Assembly (NCBI RefSeq): GCF_022267555.1 | Contig: NZ_CP073586.1 | Location: forward strand, 3,452,501 to 3,516,500 | Length of the DNA stretch: 64,000 nucleotides | Origin: Proteiniphilum propionicum | GTDB lineage: Bacteria; Bacteroidota; Bacteroidia; Bacteroidales; Dysgonomonadaceae | Reading direction: 5' to 3' | In this document: positions 42,101-51,883 of the stretch, one piece after another | Numbering within the stretch: the stretch's first letter is position 1 | Layout: each line of letters opens with the position of its first letter | Position numbers and translations under genes: made by a program | Notes under the pieces: generated by a model | Seen by the model: the letters and a program-made list of their open reading frames with translations, nothing else | Database searches by the model: none | What the model was told of the DNA's origin: nothing

Positions 42101-44248
42101 ATGAAATCAAAAAATTTAATTGCAGTCTACGCAATGGCATTATTATCTCTATCGTGCAATCCTAAAAAAGAAGAAGTGAAGATTTTAAAGCAATCCGATT
42201 TTCCTGCCCCCCCGGTGGCAGAAATAAATTCCGTTACGTTTACAAATTTCGGAAAACAACGCATCGACAACTACTATTGGCTGAAGGACAAAAAAAATCC
42301 TAAGGTGATAGATTATCTGAAAGCCGAGAATGCATATACAGATAGCTTAATGGCTTCTACGGAAACTCTCAGGCAAACCATCTACAATGAAATTGTAGGG
42401 CGCATAAAAGAGGACGATGAAACATATCCCTCTTTTAGCGATGGCTATTACTACTACAGCCGTACGGAAAAAGGGAAACAGTACCGTACCTATTGTCGCC
42501 GCAAAGGTACAATGGAGGCACCGGAAGAGATTATCTTTGATGTGAACAGGATGGCTGAAGGTAAACCGGCATTTATTTTTGCAGGGTATTCCATCAGCCC
42601 CGACAACAGCAAAGCAGCCTATTTTTTCAATGAAACAGGTTCGTATGCCGAGTTCATGATGAAAGTGAAAGATCTCGCCTCTGGCGAAGAGGTGGGTTTC
42701 AGTGTCAGTGGAGCTACCTCTGCAGCATGGGCAAACGACAACGAAACGCTATTTTACAGCACTATAGACAACACATTACGTTCCTGTTATATATATCGGC
42801 GTATGCTCGACTCTCCCGAAGGTACGCTTGTCTATGAAGAGACGGACAACAAATTCAGTACATACGTTTCAGGCAGTAAAACCAAAGAGTATATTTTTAT
42901 AGGCTGTACCAGCTCAACTACATCTGAAGAACGATACATTAGGGCCGATCGTCCGATGGATGAATTCAAAATTTTCTTTCCCCGTGTAAAAGATGTAGAA
43001 TACAGCATTTATCCTCATAAAGAGAAATTTTTTATGCGCTATAAGGATAAAGAAAACCTGAACGGGATGATTTTTGAACTTCCGCTCAATGGATACGAGG
43101 AGCGGTCGGCCTGGAAAGTTTTTGTGCCACATAACAAAAATGTTCGCATAGAAGGGATTGATATCCTGAAAGACTATGTGTCGATGGAATTGCGCAAAAA
43201 CGGACTTACTGAGATACAGGTCAAACCTGTTTCGGGCAATAATGTAAAGACCATTGCTTTTCCTGAGCCAGTCTATTCTGCATGGCTAAGTGGAAATCCG
43301 GAGTATGATGCCATTACCTTCCGCTATTCCTACACATCTCTCAACCGGCCCACCACGCTTTATGAGTACAATATTGAAACGGGAAAAACAGAGAAACTGA
43401 AGGAACAGGAGATACCGTCAGGGTTCAATCCAGATGATTATTCAGTAGAACGCCTCTGGGCGACCGCTCCGGATGGAGTAAAGGTCCCGATGGCAGTTGT
43501 TTATAAAAAGGGATTGAAGAAAGATGGTAGCAGCCCTGCACTTATCTACTCATACGGAAGTTACGGCAGCAGCTCTGATGTTTATTTCAGTGCAAGCATG
43601 TATAGCCTGATAGATAGAGGATTCGTGTACGCTATCGCCCAGATCCGGGGTGGCAGTGATCTTGGAGAACAGTGGTACGAGGATGGGAAGTTGCTCAGGA
43701 AAAAGAACACTTTCAACGATTTCATTGCCTGCAGTGAGAAACTGGTGCAAGAGGGTTATACCTCCCCCTGCAAGCTGGCTGCCATGGGAGGAAGTGCGGG
43801 CGGACTGCTGATGGGTGCAGTTGCGAATATGCGCCCGGACCTATATAATACCATCGTAGCACAGGTACCCTTTGTGGATGTTATAAACACAATGCTCGAC
43901 GACACACTGCCGCTAACGACCGGCGAATACGAGGAGTGGGGTAACCCCAACGAGGAGGAGTATTATAACTATATCCTCTCCTACTCGCCATATGACAATA
44001 TAAAGGCTCAAGATTATCCAAACATTCTAGTGACAGGTGGAATAAACGACTCACAGGTGTTATTCCACGAACCCGCCAAGTACGTGGCAAAACTCCGGTC
44101 GCTAAAAACCGACAATAATATCCTGCTGCTTCGTATTAATATGGACTCGGGACACGGAGGGGCCACCGGACGTTACGAAGGAATAAAAGACACCGCTTTC
44201 GAGTTCGCCTTCATCCTGAACCGCGCAGGAATAGCGAAGCAGATCTGA
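42101..44248 (+). CDS. S9 family oligopeptidase (oligopeptidase B-like), lipoprotein
   Basis: 715 residues from the ATG at 42101, which gives a lipoprotein signal (MKSKNLIAVYAMALLSLSC); a longer frame to 41990 overlaps DUF4349 and lacks a sensible N-terminus. Beta-propeller domain (about 70-420) followed by the alpha/beta-hydrolase domain with nucleophile GGSAGGLL (Ser near 560), an Asp in GGINDSQV and the catalytic His in MDSGHGG. It cleaves short peptides, typically after basic residues if oligopeptidase B-like. Confidence 0.94.
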   Translation: MKSKNLIAVYAMALLSLSCNPKKEEVKILKQSDFPAPPVAEINSVTFTNFGKQRIDNYYWLKDKKNPKVIDYLKAENAYTDSLMASTETLRQTIYNEIVGRIKEDDETYPSFSDGYYYYSRTEKGKQYRTYCRRKGTMEAPEEIIFDVNRMAEGKPAFIFAGYSISPDNSKAAYFFNETGSYAEFMMKVKDLASGEEVGFSVSGATSAAWANDNETLFYSTIDNTLRSCYIYRRMLDSPEGTLVYEETDNKFSTYVSGSKTKEYIFIGCTSSTTSEERYIRADRPMDEFKIFFPRVKDVEYSIYPHKEKFFMRYKDKENLNGMIFELPLNGYEERSAWKVFVPHNKNVRIEGIDILKDYVSMELRKNGLTEIQVKPVSGNNVKTIAFPEPVYSAWLSGNPEYDAITFRYSYTSLNRPTTLYEYNIETGKTEKLKEQEIPSGFNPDDYSVERLWATAPDGVKVPMAVVYKKGLKKDGSSPALIYSYGSYGSSSDVYFSASMYSLIDRGFVYAIAQIRGGSDLGEQWYEDGKLLRKKNTFNDFIACSEKLVQEGYTSPCKLAAMGGSAGGLLMGAVANMRPDLYNTIVAQVPFVDVINTMLDDTLPLTTGEYEEWGNPNEEEYYNYILSYSPYDNIKAQDYPNILVTGGINDSQVLFHEPAKYVAKLRSLKTDNNILLLRINMDSGHGGATGRYEGIKDTAFEFAFILNRAGIAKQI

Positions 44249-44358
44249 ACTTACAGGACAACTTATTCGTTATAACCTGGGAACCGGTTAGTTTCCGGAA
44301 ACGAATAATGACTTACCCTTCAACCATAGAAGGAGGGAAGAATAATCCTGAATAAACA

Positions 44359-44718
44359 ATGATCGGAATTAAGCGTATATATGAACAATTGGGCGACGAC
44401 GGCTACCGTATATTGATAGACAGACTCTGGCCACGCGGTTTATCGAAAGAAAAAGTACATGTAGATCTCTGGATGAAAGAGATAGCTCCGTCAACAGAGT
44501 TACGGAAATGGTTTCATCACGATCCCGCCAAATGGAACGAGTTTGACAGGTTATACAGGAAAGAGCTGACCGAAAAGGGAGAGCTTCTGCAACAGATAAA
44601 AGATCTGGAAAAGGAGCATGGAAAAGTCACATTGCTCTATGCTGCAAAGGACGGGGATCATTCTCAGGCAGCGGTTCTGATTGAGGTATTATCCGGCAGA
44701 GAGGTTTTATCATCCTGA
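44359..44718 (+). CDS. DUF488 family protein
   Basis: 119 residues, the usual size. Signature [43 protein letters not shown] followed by [15 protein letters not shown]. These are cytoplasmic proteins of unknown function. It ends 40 bases before the convergent mntP gene. Confidence 0.93.
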   Translation: MIGIKRIYEQLGDDGYRILIDRLWPRGLSKEKVHVDLWMKEIAPSTELRKWFHHDPAKWNEFDRLYRKELTEKGELLQQIKDLEKEHGKVTLLYAAKDGDHSQAAVLIEVLSGREVLSS

Positions 44719-44757
44719 AAAGAGACTCGATGTCAAGCGAAGAAAAGAAATAGAAAA

Positions 44758-45345
44758 TCAACCACCATTAAAAAGATGTTCCAGCAATATTTTCAATCCT
44801 ATTACTGTAAGGATAACTCCACCTAAAATCTCGAAATTGAATCTGAATTTATTTCCAAGACGAACACCAAGAAAGATACCTGTGAAGGAAAAAAGAATTG
44901 TTACCAATGCAATAGCAACTACTGCTGAGAGTATTGTTCCGGGATAAGTGGCAAAGATTAACCCTGTTGCCATGGCATCAATACTTGTAGCAACAGCCAG
45001 TATACATACTCTCTTCCAATCGATGGACAGATTTGCTCTGCAATCACAGCCTATACAGTCTGGTTCACCTTCAGGCAATAAACCTTCGTATATCATTTTA
45101 AATCCCAAAAGAACTAAAATACCGAATGCGACCCAATGATCAAGCTGCTTTATCCAGGCCGACAGCCCAATACCCAGCAGATATCCCGCCAGAGGCATCA
45201 AACCCTGGAACAGACCAAATACGATGGCAATCTTGAGTGATCTCCAGACGTAAAAACGTTTACGACACATGCCCTTGCCAATGCAGACAGCAAAAGAGTC
45301 CATCGCCAGTCCTACGGCAATAATGATTATTGAAAGTAAATCCAC
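44758..45345 (-). CDS. mntP: Putative manganese efflux pump
   Basis: 195 residues, six membrane segments. MntP motifs: AVGLAMDSFAVCIGKGM near the start with the conserved Asp, and ATSIDAMATGLIFATYPG in the second repeat. It exports Mn2+. A TAACTTTG motif (45365-45372, minus strand) lies only about 20 bases from the start codon, so the leader is too short to hold the yybP-ykoY manganese riboswitch often found with this gene. Confidence 0.94.
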   Translation of the reverse strand: MDLLSIIIIAVGLAMDSFAVCIGKGMCRKRFYVWRSLKIAIVFGLFQGLMPLAGYLLGIGLSAWIKQLDHWVAFGILVLLGFKMIYEGLLPEGEPDCIGCDCRANLSIDWKRVCILAVATSIDAMATGLIFATYPGTILSAVVAIALVTILFSFTGIFLGVRLGNKFRFNFEILGGVILTVIGLKILLEHLFNGG

Positions 45346-45364
45346 TTATATCTTAAAAGAGGTG

Positions 45365-45372
45365 CAAAGTTA
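45365..45372 (-). promoter_or_regulatory. Possible -7 element of mntP
   Basis: TAACTTTG on the minus strand just upstream of mntP; no clear -33 match. The rest of the gap to copy B of the MITE-like element (45373-45584) has no recognised feature. Confidence 0.4.
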
Positions 45373-45584
45373 CCATTTTAGCCGGAATTATTCGCGATAT
45401 TTTCTGAAAACCACGCCTGAGCGTTGAACTTCTGAGTAGATCTTAACCGGAAATGGTGTTCTTATGAACCGAATTTAATCGAAAAAATTGGACTTATAAG
45501 TTGAACTTAACCTCTGGTTATTGCATCTCTTTATCTAACCTATCCGTAAACTAACATTGCTGTTACGGTTTAAGATTCTACACG

Positions 45585-45695
45585 TGAGTCTCCTCCGATA
45601 AGTCTTTTTTCTTGAAAATTTCAAAAGATGATCATTGATTTTCAACTTATTGAAAATCAATAAAATTGGGTTTCGAGGTTTTCGGAGAGGACTCA
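45585..45695 (-). mobile_element. MITE-like element, copy B
   Basis: 111 bp, homologous to copy A at 23692-23803 in reverse orientation. On the minus strand it begins TGAGTCCTCTCCGA and ends TCGGAGGAGACTCA, giving terminal inverted repeats of about 14 bases. It is flanked by direct CACG on both sides (45581-45584 and 45696-45699), a clean 4-bp target-site duplication. It has no coding capacity. The interior contains the pairing GATTTTCAA/TTGAAAATC, so a transcript could fold. Confidence 0.82.
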
Positions 45696-45747
45696 CACGT
45701 TAAAATAATAAATAGATGTACAAACATGTTGTTTAAGAATAAATTGC

Positions 45748-45755
45748 TACCTTTG
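45748..45755 (+). promoter_or_regulatory. Possible -7 element of the proABC genes
   Basis: TACCTTTG, 32 bases upstream of the proA start and 53 bases after the MITE copy B. Confidence 0.45.
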
Positions 45756-45786
45756 GGGCCGAAATAATTTCTTTTTTTATAGCAAT

Positions 45787-46974
45787 ATGGATATAACACA
45801 AAAAAATAGCGTGTTATCATCCCTTGCCTTTCTGTTACAACAAAACAGGAAGGAGATCATGGATGCCAATAACACCGATATGCTGGCTTTTCCCGATATG
45901 GACGATTCAATGAAAGATCGCCTGAAGGTAGATGAGAAAAAAATTGAAGGGATGATACGCTCACTCGAGGAGGTGGCTTTACAACCCGACCCCGAAGGAA
46001 AAATATTGTATGAGATTGCACGTGAAGACGGGTTAAGGATTGTAAACAGAACAGTCCCGTTTGGGACAATTCTTATTATTTACGAGTCGCGTCCCGATGT
46101 TACCATTGAAGCGGCGGCTACCGCTTTCAAAGCTGGTAACCGCATTCTGCTTAAAGGAGGCAAAGAGGCTTCTAATACTAACATTTTGCTTACAGAGCTT
46201 TGGCAACGGGCGCTGTCGGAAAATGGAGCCGACAAAAGTTATGTGAAATACCTGAGCCTGTCCCGCGAAGAGACCCAGATGCTTATCAAGGAAAACAGTC
46301 ATAAGGCGGATCTGATAATTCCGCGTGGTGGAGAAGGGCTAATCAGGTTTGTGCAGGAGAACTCTTCCGTTCCGGTGATTGTAAGCGGCAGGGGGAACAA
46401 TTTTCTGTATGTGGATGATGATTCAGATTTCAAAATGGCCATTCAGCTGATATTGAATGGTAAAAAGCGTATAAGCGTATGCAACGCTATCGATAAGGTG
46501 CTCATAAACAAAAGACTGCATCAGCTGGAGAAAAAGCTTAATGACCTTGTAACGCAACTATTGGAGAATAGTATCGAGGTATGGGGAAACAGGGAGATAG
46601 CATCCCTTTGCCATTTCATCAAGGAGGAGAACGATGCACATACACTTTGTGAGGAGTACCTGGCTCCGAAACTCTACCTTTCTCTCGTAGATACTGAATC
46701 TGAAGCCATTGAAATGATCAACCGCTACTCCGGAGGGCATACTGCGGTAATCGTCACCAATAATTCAGGGAAAGCAGGAGATTTCATGCAAAAGGTGGAC
46801 TGTGCAGCAGTGTATCATAACGCCTCTTCACGTTTTACCGACGGTGGACAGTTTGGCGTAGGTGCTGAAATAGCTATCAGCACGCAAAAACTTCACTTCC
46901 GCGGTCCCCTGGGGACACAGGAGCTTGTGACAAACAAATGGTTCGTCTTTGGAAACGGACATATCAGGGAATAA
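45787..46974 (+). CDS. proA: Glutamate-5-semialdehyde dehydrogenase (gamma-glutamyl phosphate reductase)
   Basis: 395 residues, a little shorter than the usual 410-420. Aldehyde dehydrogenase fold with the ProA landmarks: VPFGTILIIYESRPDVTIEAAATAFKAGNRILLKGGKEA, IPRGGEGLIRFVQ, the catalytic Cys in RISVCNAIDKVLI, and the C-terminal ASSRFTDGGQFGVGAEIAISTQK. It reduces glutamyl-5-phosphate with NADPH in proline synthesis. proB starts one base after its stop codon. Confidence 0.96.
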   Translation: MDITQKNSVLSSLAFLLQQNRKEIMDANNTDMLAFPDMDDSMKDRLKVDEKKIEGMIRSLEEVALQPDPEGKILYEIAREDGLRIVNRTVPFGTILIIYESRPDVTIEAAATAFKAGNRILLKGGKEASNTNILLTELWQRALSENGADKSYVKYLSLSREETQMLIKENSHKADLIIPRGGEGLIRFVQENSSVPVIVSGRGNNFLYVDDDSDFKMAIQLILNGKKRISVCNAIDKVLINKRLHQLEKKLNDLVTQLLENSIEVWGNREIASLCHFIKEENDAHTLCEEYLAPKLYLSLVDTESEAIEMINRYSGGHTAVIVTNNSGKAGDFMQKVDCAAVYHNASSRFTDGGQFGVGAEIAISTQKLHFRGPLGTQELVTNKWFVFGNGHIRE

Positions 46975-46975
46975 T

Positions 46976-47734
46976 ATGAAAAAGAAACTGATCATAAAAA
47001 TTGGCACTTCCACGCTGACGGCAGGAACAAACAGAATATCATTTGCCGTAATCGAGAGTCTGGCACGTCAGATCGTGGAGTTGAAGAACGAATATGATGT
47101 GGTAATCGTATCATCAGGAGCTATAGCTACCGCTAGGCAATTTGTTGAGATCAACGGATTTAACAAACGGGTAGATTCAAAACAGGCTATGGCTGCTATC
47201 GGTCAGACCAAGTTGATTGAGCTTTACGACACTATCTTCCGTACTTTTGGATTGAATATCGCTCAGATACTTCTTACCTACCGCGACTTTGAGAACCCGG
47301 TTGCTAACGAAAATACCCGGAACACCATCAAAAGGCTGTGGCATGCCGATTATATACCGATAGTGAATGAGAACGACACTGTTTCCATCGAGGAGATCGT
47401 ACTGGGAGATAACGATAAGCTGTCGGCACTTGTTGCTGTGATTACGGAAGCGGATCTGCTGATCATTGTATCGGATATTGATGGAATATTCAACAAAAAC
47501 CCTCACCTTCACCCTGATGCACAGCTTATTACAGATGTGGCTGATTTAAACTCTATCGAAGGATGCATAGAAGAAAAGGAATCTACTCTGGGCACAGGAG
47601 GTATGTCATCTAAAGTGCATGCTGCTGAAATATGTATGAAGAGCGGAGTAGAGATGTGGATAGTTAACGGACAGCGTGCTAATTATATAATTAAGGCTCT
47701 GAAAAAACAGATTCCTTTCACAAAATTTAAGTAA
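46976..47734 (+). CDS. proB: Glutamate 5-kinase, short form without PUA domain
   Basis: 252 residues from the ATG at 46976. It begins KKLIIKIGTSTLTAG, has VVIVSSGAIATAR, the substrate loop VNENDTVSIEEIVLGDNDKLSALVA and GTGGMSSKVHAAEI near the end. Compared with E. coli ProB (367 residues) the C-terminal PUA domain is missing, common in Bacteroidota. It phosphorylates glutamate as first step to proline. Only one base separates it from proA; proC follows after 86 bases. Confidence 0.96.
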   Translation: MKKKLIIKIGTSTLTAGTNRISFAVIESLARQIVELKNEYDVVIVSSGAIATARQFVEINGFNKRVDSKQAMAAIGQTKLIELYDTIFRTFGLNIAQILLTYRDFENPVANENTRNTIKRLWHADYIPIVNENDTVSIEEIVLGDNDKLSALVAVITEADLLIIVSDIDGIFNKNPHLHPDAQLITDVADLNSIEGCIEEKESTLGTGGMSSKVHAAEICMKSGVEMWIVNGQRANYIIKALKKQIPFTKFK

Positions 47735-47820
47735 AGTAAATACTCACAGAGTTACATAGAAGATCTAAAAATAGAAATATTCACGTAGTATTAAAGATTA
47801 AGAGTCAAAAACAGAAGGCA

Positions 47821-48603
47821 ATGAAACATGGATTTATAGGATTCGGCAATCTGGCAAGAGCGGTTTATCATGGATTGAAAGATGAGAAAGAGATGGAGTT
47901 CGCCTATTTTAACAGAAACCGAAAAGAGGTTGATATATTATTTTGTGATAAAATGGAAGACCTGGTCACCTTTTCCGATGTCATATGGCTGGCGGTAAAG
48001 CCACAGGACCTTGCCGGTATATTAGATCAGTTGAAGAAGTTCGATATAAAAGGGAAGGCTATCGTTTCACCTGTAGCAGGAAAGAGTATTTCATATATTG
48101 AAAAGTATTTGGGAAAGGAGCATCTTATAGTGCGTATTATGCCCAATCTGGCTATGGCTTATCGCAAATCGGTGACAGCTTTTGCCACCAACCGTCCGGG
48201 CAACAAAAAGGCTATGTATGTTTGCCGTATTATGGGTAAGCTGGGAAAAGTAGTACAGCTTGAGGAGAGCGGGTTCGACCTTTTTACCTCTGTGTTCGGA
48301 AGTGGCCCGGCATTTATACTGGCGTTTATTCAGATCTTCAAGAATAAGATGCAGGAATTTAATCTGCCCGGGCCTCTCCTTGACGAACTTTTGCTTGAAC
48401 TTACACAGGGGACCACAATATATTTTGCCCAAAACCAGAAGCAATACAGCATTGAAGAGCTGATAAGAAATATTACAAGCAAGGGAGGCACCACGCAGGC
48501 AGGATTGGATTATTTCCGCTTACACGAGTTGGGAAAGCATTTCGAGGGTGTACTCGATGCCGCCAGAAACAGGTCGGCTGAAATGAGCAGTAACGGGAAT
48601 TAG
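47821..48603 (+). CDS. proC: Pyrroline-5-carboxylate reductase
   Basis: 260 residues. Rossmann start HGFIGFGNLARAVYHGL, IVRIMPNLAMAYRKSVTAFA, and the C-terminal dimerisation region with SKGGTTQAGLDYF, the family signature (GGTT). It completes proline synthesis from P5C. The last 4 bases overlap the end of the convergent sufE gene. Confidence 0.95.
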   Translation: MKHGFIGFGNLARAVYHGLKDEKEMEFAYFNRNRKEVDILFCDKMEDLVTFSDVIWLAVKPQDLAGILDQLKKFDIKGKAIVSPVAGKSISYIEKYLGKEHLIVRIMPNLAMAYRKSVTAFATNRPGNKKAMYVCRIMGKLGKVVQLEESGFDLFTSVFGSGPAFILAFIQIFKNKMQEFNLPGPLLDELLLELTQGTTIYFAQNQKQYSIEELIRNITSKGGTTQAGLDYFRLHELGKHFEGVLDAARNRSAEMSSNGN

Positions 48604-49037
48604 TTTTTTTCTGCTTTGGCTTTATATGCAATAGCATAATAACGGATCTGTTTAATTACTGAGAGCAGCCCGTTGGAGCGTGTTGGTGAAAGATGTTCGG
48701 TAAGTCCTATCTCTTTCATAAAACGCAAATCCACACTGATAATCTCATCCGGAGTGCGCCCATTAAACACACGCAGTACAAGCGCCAGAAGGCCTTTAAC
48801 AATAATAGCATCGCTCTCGGCCTGAAAATAGAGCTTGCCGTCACAATAATCTGTCTGCAACCAGACCCTGCTCTGACATCCCTGGATGATATTCTCGGGA
48901 ATCTTGTATTTCTCATCTAGAGGCTGCAGGGCATTACCCTGTTCTATGATGATCGCGTATTTATCCATCCAGTCATCGTAAATGCTGAATTCTTCAATAA
49001 TCTCTTGTTGTACTTCGTTTATCGTCTGCATTTTCAC
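48600..49037 (-). CDS. sufE: SufE family cysteine desulfurase sulfur-acceptor protein
   Basis: 145 residues. The active Cys is in IIQGCQSRVWL (about residue 54); the C-terminal region LTEHLSPTRSNGLLSVIKQIRYYA is typical of SufE. It takes sulfane sulfur from SufS for iron-sulfur cluster assembly. An alternative start at codon 3 (Met3) is possible. No suf genes adjoin. Confidence 0.95.
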   Translation of the reverse strand: MKMQTINEVQQEIIEEFSIYDDWMDKYAIIIEQGNALQPLDEKYKIPENIIQGCQSRVWLQTDYCDGKLYFQAESDAIIVKGLLALVLRVFNGRTPDEIISVDLRFMKEIGLTEHLSPTRSNGLLSVIKQIRYYAIAYKAKAEKN

Positions 49038-49077
49038 TATTTTGTCTTATCATTACCTACTTTTTCCGGTAGCTGAA

Positions 49078-50082
49078 TCAACGGATTTTTTCCGAGTAGA
49101 CTACCTCCATTACTGTAATACCTACTACTTCCAACGTATTCCGGTCGATATTTCGCATATCATCGCTGAGTGTATGCCAATAAGGAACAAATCCGGTAGG
49201 GGAATCCTTTTTCAGATTTATGATGTTTATGCTTGGAGCAAGTTTCATTTGGTTCACCATCAGATGATCATCGGTAATATATCCTCCACTGCCGGAAGAG
49301 AAATAACTACCAAAGCCCATTTTGGAAGCTATGCCCCACACTTTTTCCACAACATACGGAGCATATTTCATTGAATACCCCTCTTTCAAAAATGTAGCAT
49401 TTGCACCACCCACCATATCCAGCAGAATTCCGAAAGAAGCTTTATAACCTTCAACATGCGGCTGTTCAGACCAATATTGGGAACCAAGACACCACCAGTC
49501 ACCCTCTACCCATTCGCTTTCGAAAGAGGGTTGCCCCCAATCTTCCAGATCGAAGAATATAATATCAATACCCACTTCAGGCGGTTGTTGATGCAGCTGG
49601 CGGGCAATCTCAAGCAGTACACCTACACCGCTTGCGCCATCGTCGGCACCCTGAACAGGCTGACGTTGCCTGCCGACATCTGTCTCCTCATCGGCAAAGG
49701 GGCGCGAGTCCCAATGGGCAAAAAGCAATACTCTCTTCTCTTTTTCTGGTTGATAGCTCCCAATGATATTGCGTACGGTCAAATTTTTGCCATCGTAGTG
49801 AGTAATATTGGCGCGCTGTTCTACTACCCGGGCACCAAATTCAGTCAGTTTTGCAACGAGATAATCGCCACAGGCATTGTGAGCTTCCGTACCGGGAACC
49901 CTGGGACCAAAACGCACCTGCTTCTCCACAAACAGATAGGCACTGTCGGCGTTAAATCCAGGTGATAGCCGCCGGTATGGCTCCATAACAACAGTATTCT
50001 TGCTTGACTGGCATGAGTTACACGAAATGGTAAACAGCAACCCGGTTATCAATAAAACCGGTATATATATTTTAGTTTTCAC
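49078..50082 (-). CDS. M28 family lipoprotein, glutaminyl-peptide cyclotransferase-like
   Basis: 334 residues. Lipoprotein signal LLITGLLFTISC (Cys21). Zinc-site motifs of M28: FAHWDSRPFADEE, GADDGASGVGVLLEIARQL, FFDLEDWGQPSFESEWVEGDWWCLGSQYW and HLMVNQM. The EDWG segment and aromatic residues are as in bacterial glutaminyl cyclases of Porphyromonas-like bacteria, which convert N-terminal Gln exposed after signal peptidase cleavage to pyroglutamate. Aminopeptidase activity is the alternative. Confidence 0.9.
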   Translation of the reverse strand: MKTKIYIPVLLITGLLFTISCNSCQSSKNTVVMEPYRRLSPGFNADSAYLFVEKQVRFGPRVPGTEAHNACGDYLVAKLTEFGARVVEQRANITHYDGKNLTVRNIIGSYQPEKEKRVLLFAHWDSRPFADEETDVGRQRQPVQGADDGASGVGVLLEIARQLHQQPPEVGIDIIFFDLEDWGQPSFESEWVEGDWWCLGSQYWSEQPHVEGYKASFGILLDMVGGANATFLKEGYSMKYAPYVVEKVWGIASKMGFGSYFSSGSGGYITDDHLMVNQMKLAPSINIINLKKDSPTGFVPYWHTLSDDMRNIDRNTLEVVGITVMEVVYSEKIR

Positions 50083-50104
50083 TTTCCTCTATTTTTTATT
50101 TCTG

Positions 50105-50112
50105 CAAAGTTA
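50105..50112 (-). promoter_or_regulatory. Possible -7 element of the M28 gene
   Basis: TAACTTTG on the minus strand, about 25 bases upstream of the start at 50082. The rest of the 270-base gap to 50354 has no recognised feature. Confidence 0.35.
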
Positions 50113-50353
50113 TGACTTTCTAATCCGAAAATCTTTATAAATCAAACTTTATTATTACTAGTCTCCAATCAGCTGGCTCTGTTTCGTTCTTTTTCCTCCG
50201 GATTTTTTTCAGCCAATATTTTCTCTACTGATTCAATTACTTTCCCGTCAGTAAATCTTTAATTTGTAACGCTTCAACCTGTTCTGGCTACTCTTATTCT
50301 CACAATAAATGTCACTTGCATACAGCAAGAAGGTGAAAAATCAAAGGTATACC

Positions 50354-51868
50354 CTACTTATTCTTCTGATATGAGAAATCTGAAATTCCTATGTTGGAAT
50401 ATGTTTCTTTTAGTGCATCTTCGTCATCAGAAATAACCAATAGTTTATCTCCTGCATGCAGTTCGGTTTGACCGGTCGGCACAAAATACTGCTCTTCTCG
50501 TTTAATCATAACCACCAGAGTTTTGTCGGGCAGCGGCATCTCTATCAGATTTTTACCATATGTCAATGTCTCTTCGGTAATTAAAATCTCTGTCATAGCA
50601 GATTTTATCTCTTCTGCAAACTCCACATCGAAATCTTCGAAAGCTTTATATTTTGGAGGATTTTCAGCCAGCCCCAGACACCTTGCAACAATAGGCAGGG
50701 AAGTCCCCTGTACAAGCAGGGAGACAATAGTTATTACGAATACAATATTGAAAATCCATCTTGCATCCTGCACTCCGGCTGCAAGAGGCAGAATAGCAAA
50801 AATAATTGGTACGGCACCTCTCAACCCGACCCAGGATACGTATAGTTTATCTTTGAGGCCTATCTCGCGGAAAGGAGTCAGCGAAAGAAAGACGGCTACC
50901 GGACGGCCGATAAATAACAAAAAAAATGATATAATCAATGCCGGTACCAGAACTTGCACCAGCTCGCCCGGGTTAACAAGCAATCCCAGTGTTAGAAAGA
51001 GCAGTATCTGGCTCATCCAGGCGAAACCATCCATAAACTTCATAGAAGTACGCTTATGAGAGAATTTTGAGTTCCCGATCACCAATCCGGCAATATATAC
51101 AGCAAGATATCCGTTACCTTTCAGATAGTAGGTTAACGCAAAGATAAACACACCGAAAGTTAACAGTAAAATTGGATAAAGTGAGGCGTTATCCATTCTG
51201 ATGCGGTTGATAATGATTACCGCAGCTCTTCCAAGAAGATAACCCATTGCCGTACCTACCACCAGCTGAACAAGTATGTTAAAGGCTACCATTCCGATAT
51301 TGGGATCACCTCCCGACTGAATGATGCTCATAAACATAAGGGTAAGCATATACGCCATGGGGTCGTTACTACCACTCTCAAGCTCAAGCAAAGGCCTCAG
51401 ATTATTCTTTAGTACCAATCCTTTGGAGCGAAGTATCCCGAAAACAGAAGCTGAATCGGTAGAAGAGAAGGTAGAGGCTAGCAGCATAGCTGTCAGCAGG
51501 CTTATTCCCAAAGAAGGAAACATAAGTCCCGACAACCAGTAGGTGAAAAATCCTGTAAGTATAGCTGTAATTAGTACGCCTAACGTGGCAAGAACTGCAC
51601 CCGGCCATATTACCGGCCTTATCTCAGTAAACCTGGTATCTAACCCTCCGGAAAAAAGGATGATAGTCAAACAGATTGTTCCTATAGTCTGTGCGGTTTG
51701 AACATTGTCGAAAATCAAACCGAACCCATCGGATCCGAAAACCATTCCCACAACTAGAAAAAGCAACAATACAGGAACACCAAAACGATGTCCGGCCTTT
51801 CCGACCAGCATGCTTATAAAAAACAAGACAGATCCTACAAGTAACATCAACTCTGTACTGATCGTCAT
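50354..51868 (-). CDS. Potassium/proton antiporter with C-terminal TrkA-C domain (CvrA/NhaP2-like)
   Basis: 504 residues. About 12 membrane segments of the Na+/H+ exchanger fold (1-390), including FSSTDSASVFGILRSKG and LESGSNDPMAYMLT, which correspond to the ion-binding unwound helices. The C-terminal 110 residues form a TrkA-C-like regulatory domain (MPLPDKTLVVMIKREEQYFVPTGQTELHAGDKLLVIS). It extrudes K+ in exchange for protons. It is the third gene of the gyrB operon. Confidence 0.94.
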   Translation of the reverse strand: MTISTELMLLVGSVLFFISMLVGKAGHRFGVPVLLLFLVVGMVFGSDGFGLIFDNVQTAQTIGTICLTIILFSGGLDTRFTEIRPVIWPGAVLATLGVLITAILTGFFTYWLSGLMFPSLGISLLTAMLLASTFSSTDSASVFGILRSKGLVLKNNLRPLLELESGSNDPMAYMLTLMFMSIIQSGGDPNIGMVAFNILVQLVVGTAMGYLLGRAAVIIINRIRMDNASLYPILLLTFGVFIFALTYYLKGNGYLAVYIAGLVIGNSKFSHKRTSMKFMDGFAWMSQILLFLTLGLLVNPGELVQVLVPALIISFFLLFIGRPVAVFLSLTPFREIGLKDKLYVSWVGLRGAVPIIFAILPLAAGVQDARWIFNIVFVITIVSLLVQGTSLPIVARCLGLAENPPKYKAFEDFDVEFAEEIKSAMTEILITEETLTYGKNLIEMPLPDKTLVVMIKREEQYFVPTGQTELHAGDKLLVISDDEDALKETYSNIGISDFSYQKNK

Positions 51869-51883
51869 TATGAATAATTTTGT

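Noticed and set aside
45346-45372. Manganese (yybP-ykoY) riboswitch before mntP
   Set aside because: The space between the promoter-like element and mntP is far too short and shows no conserved stem.
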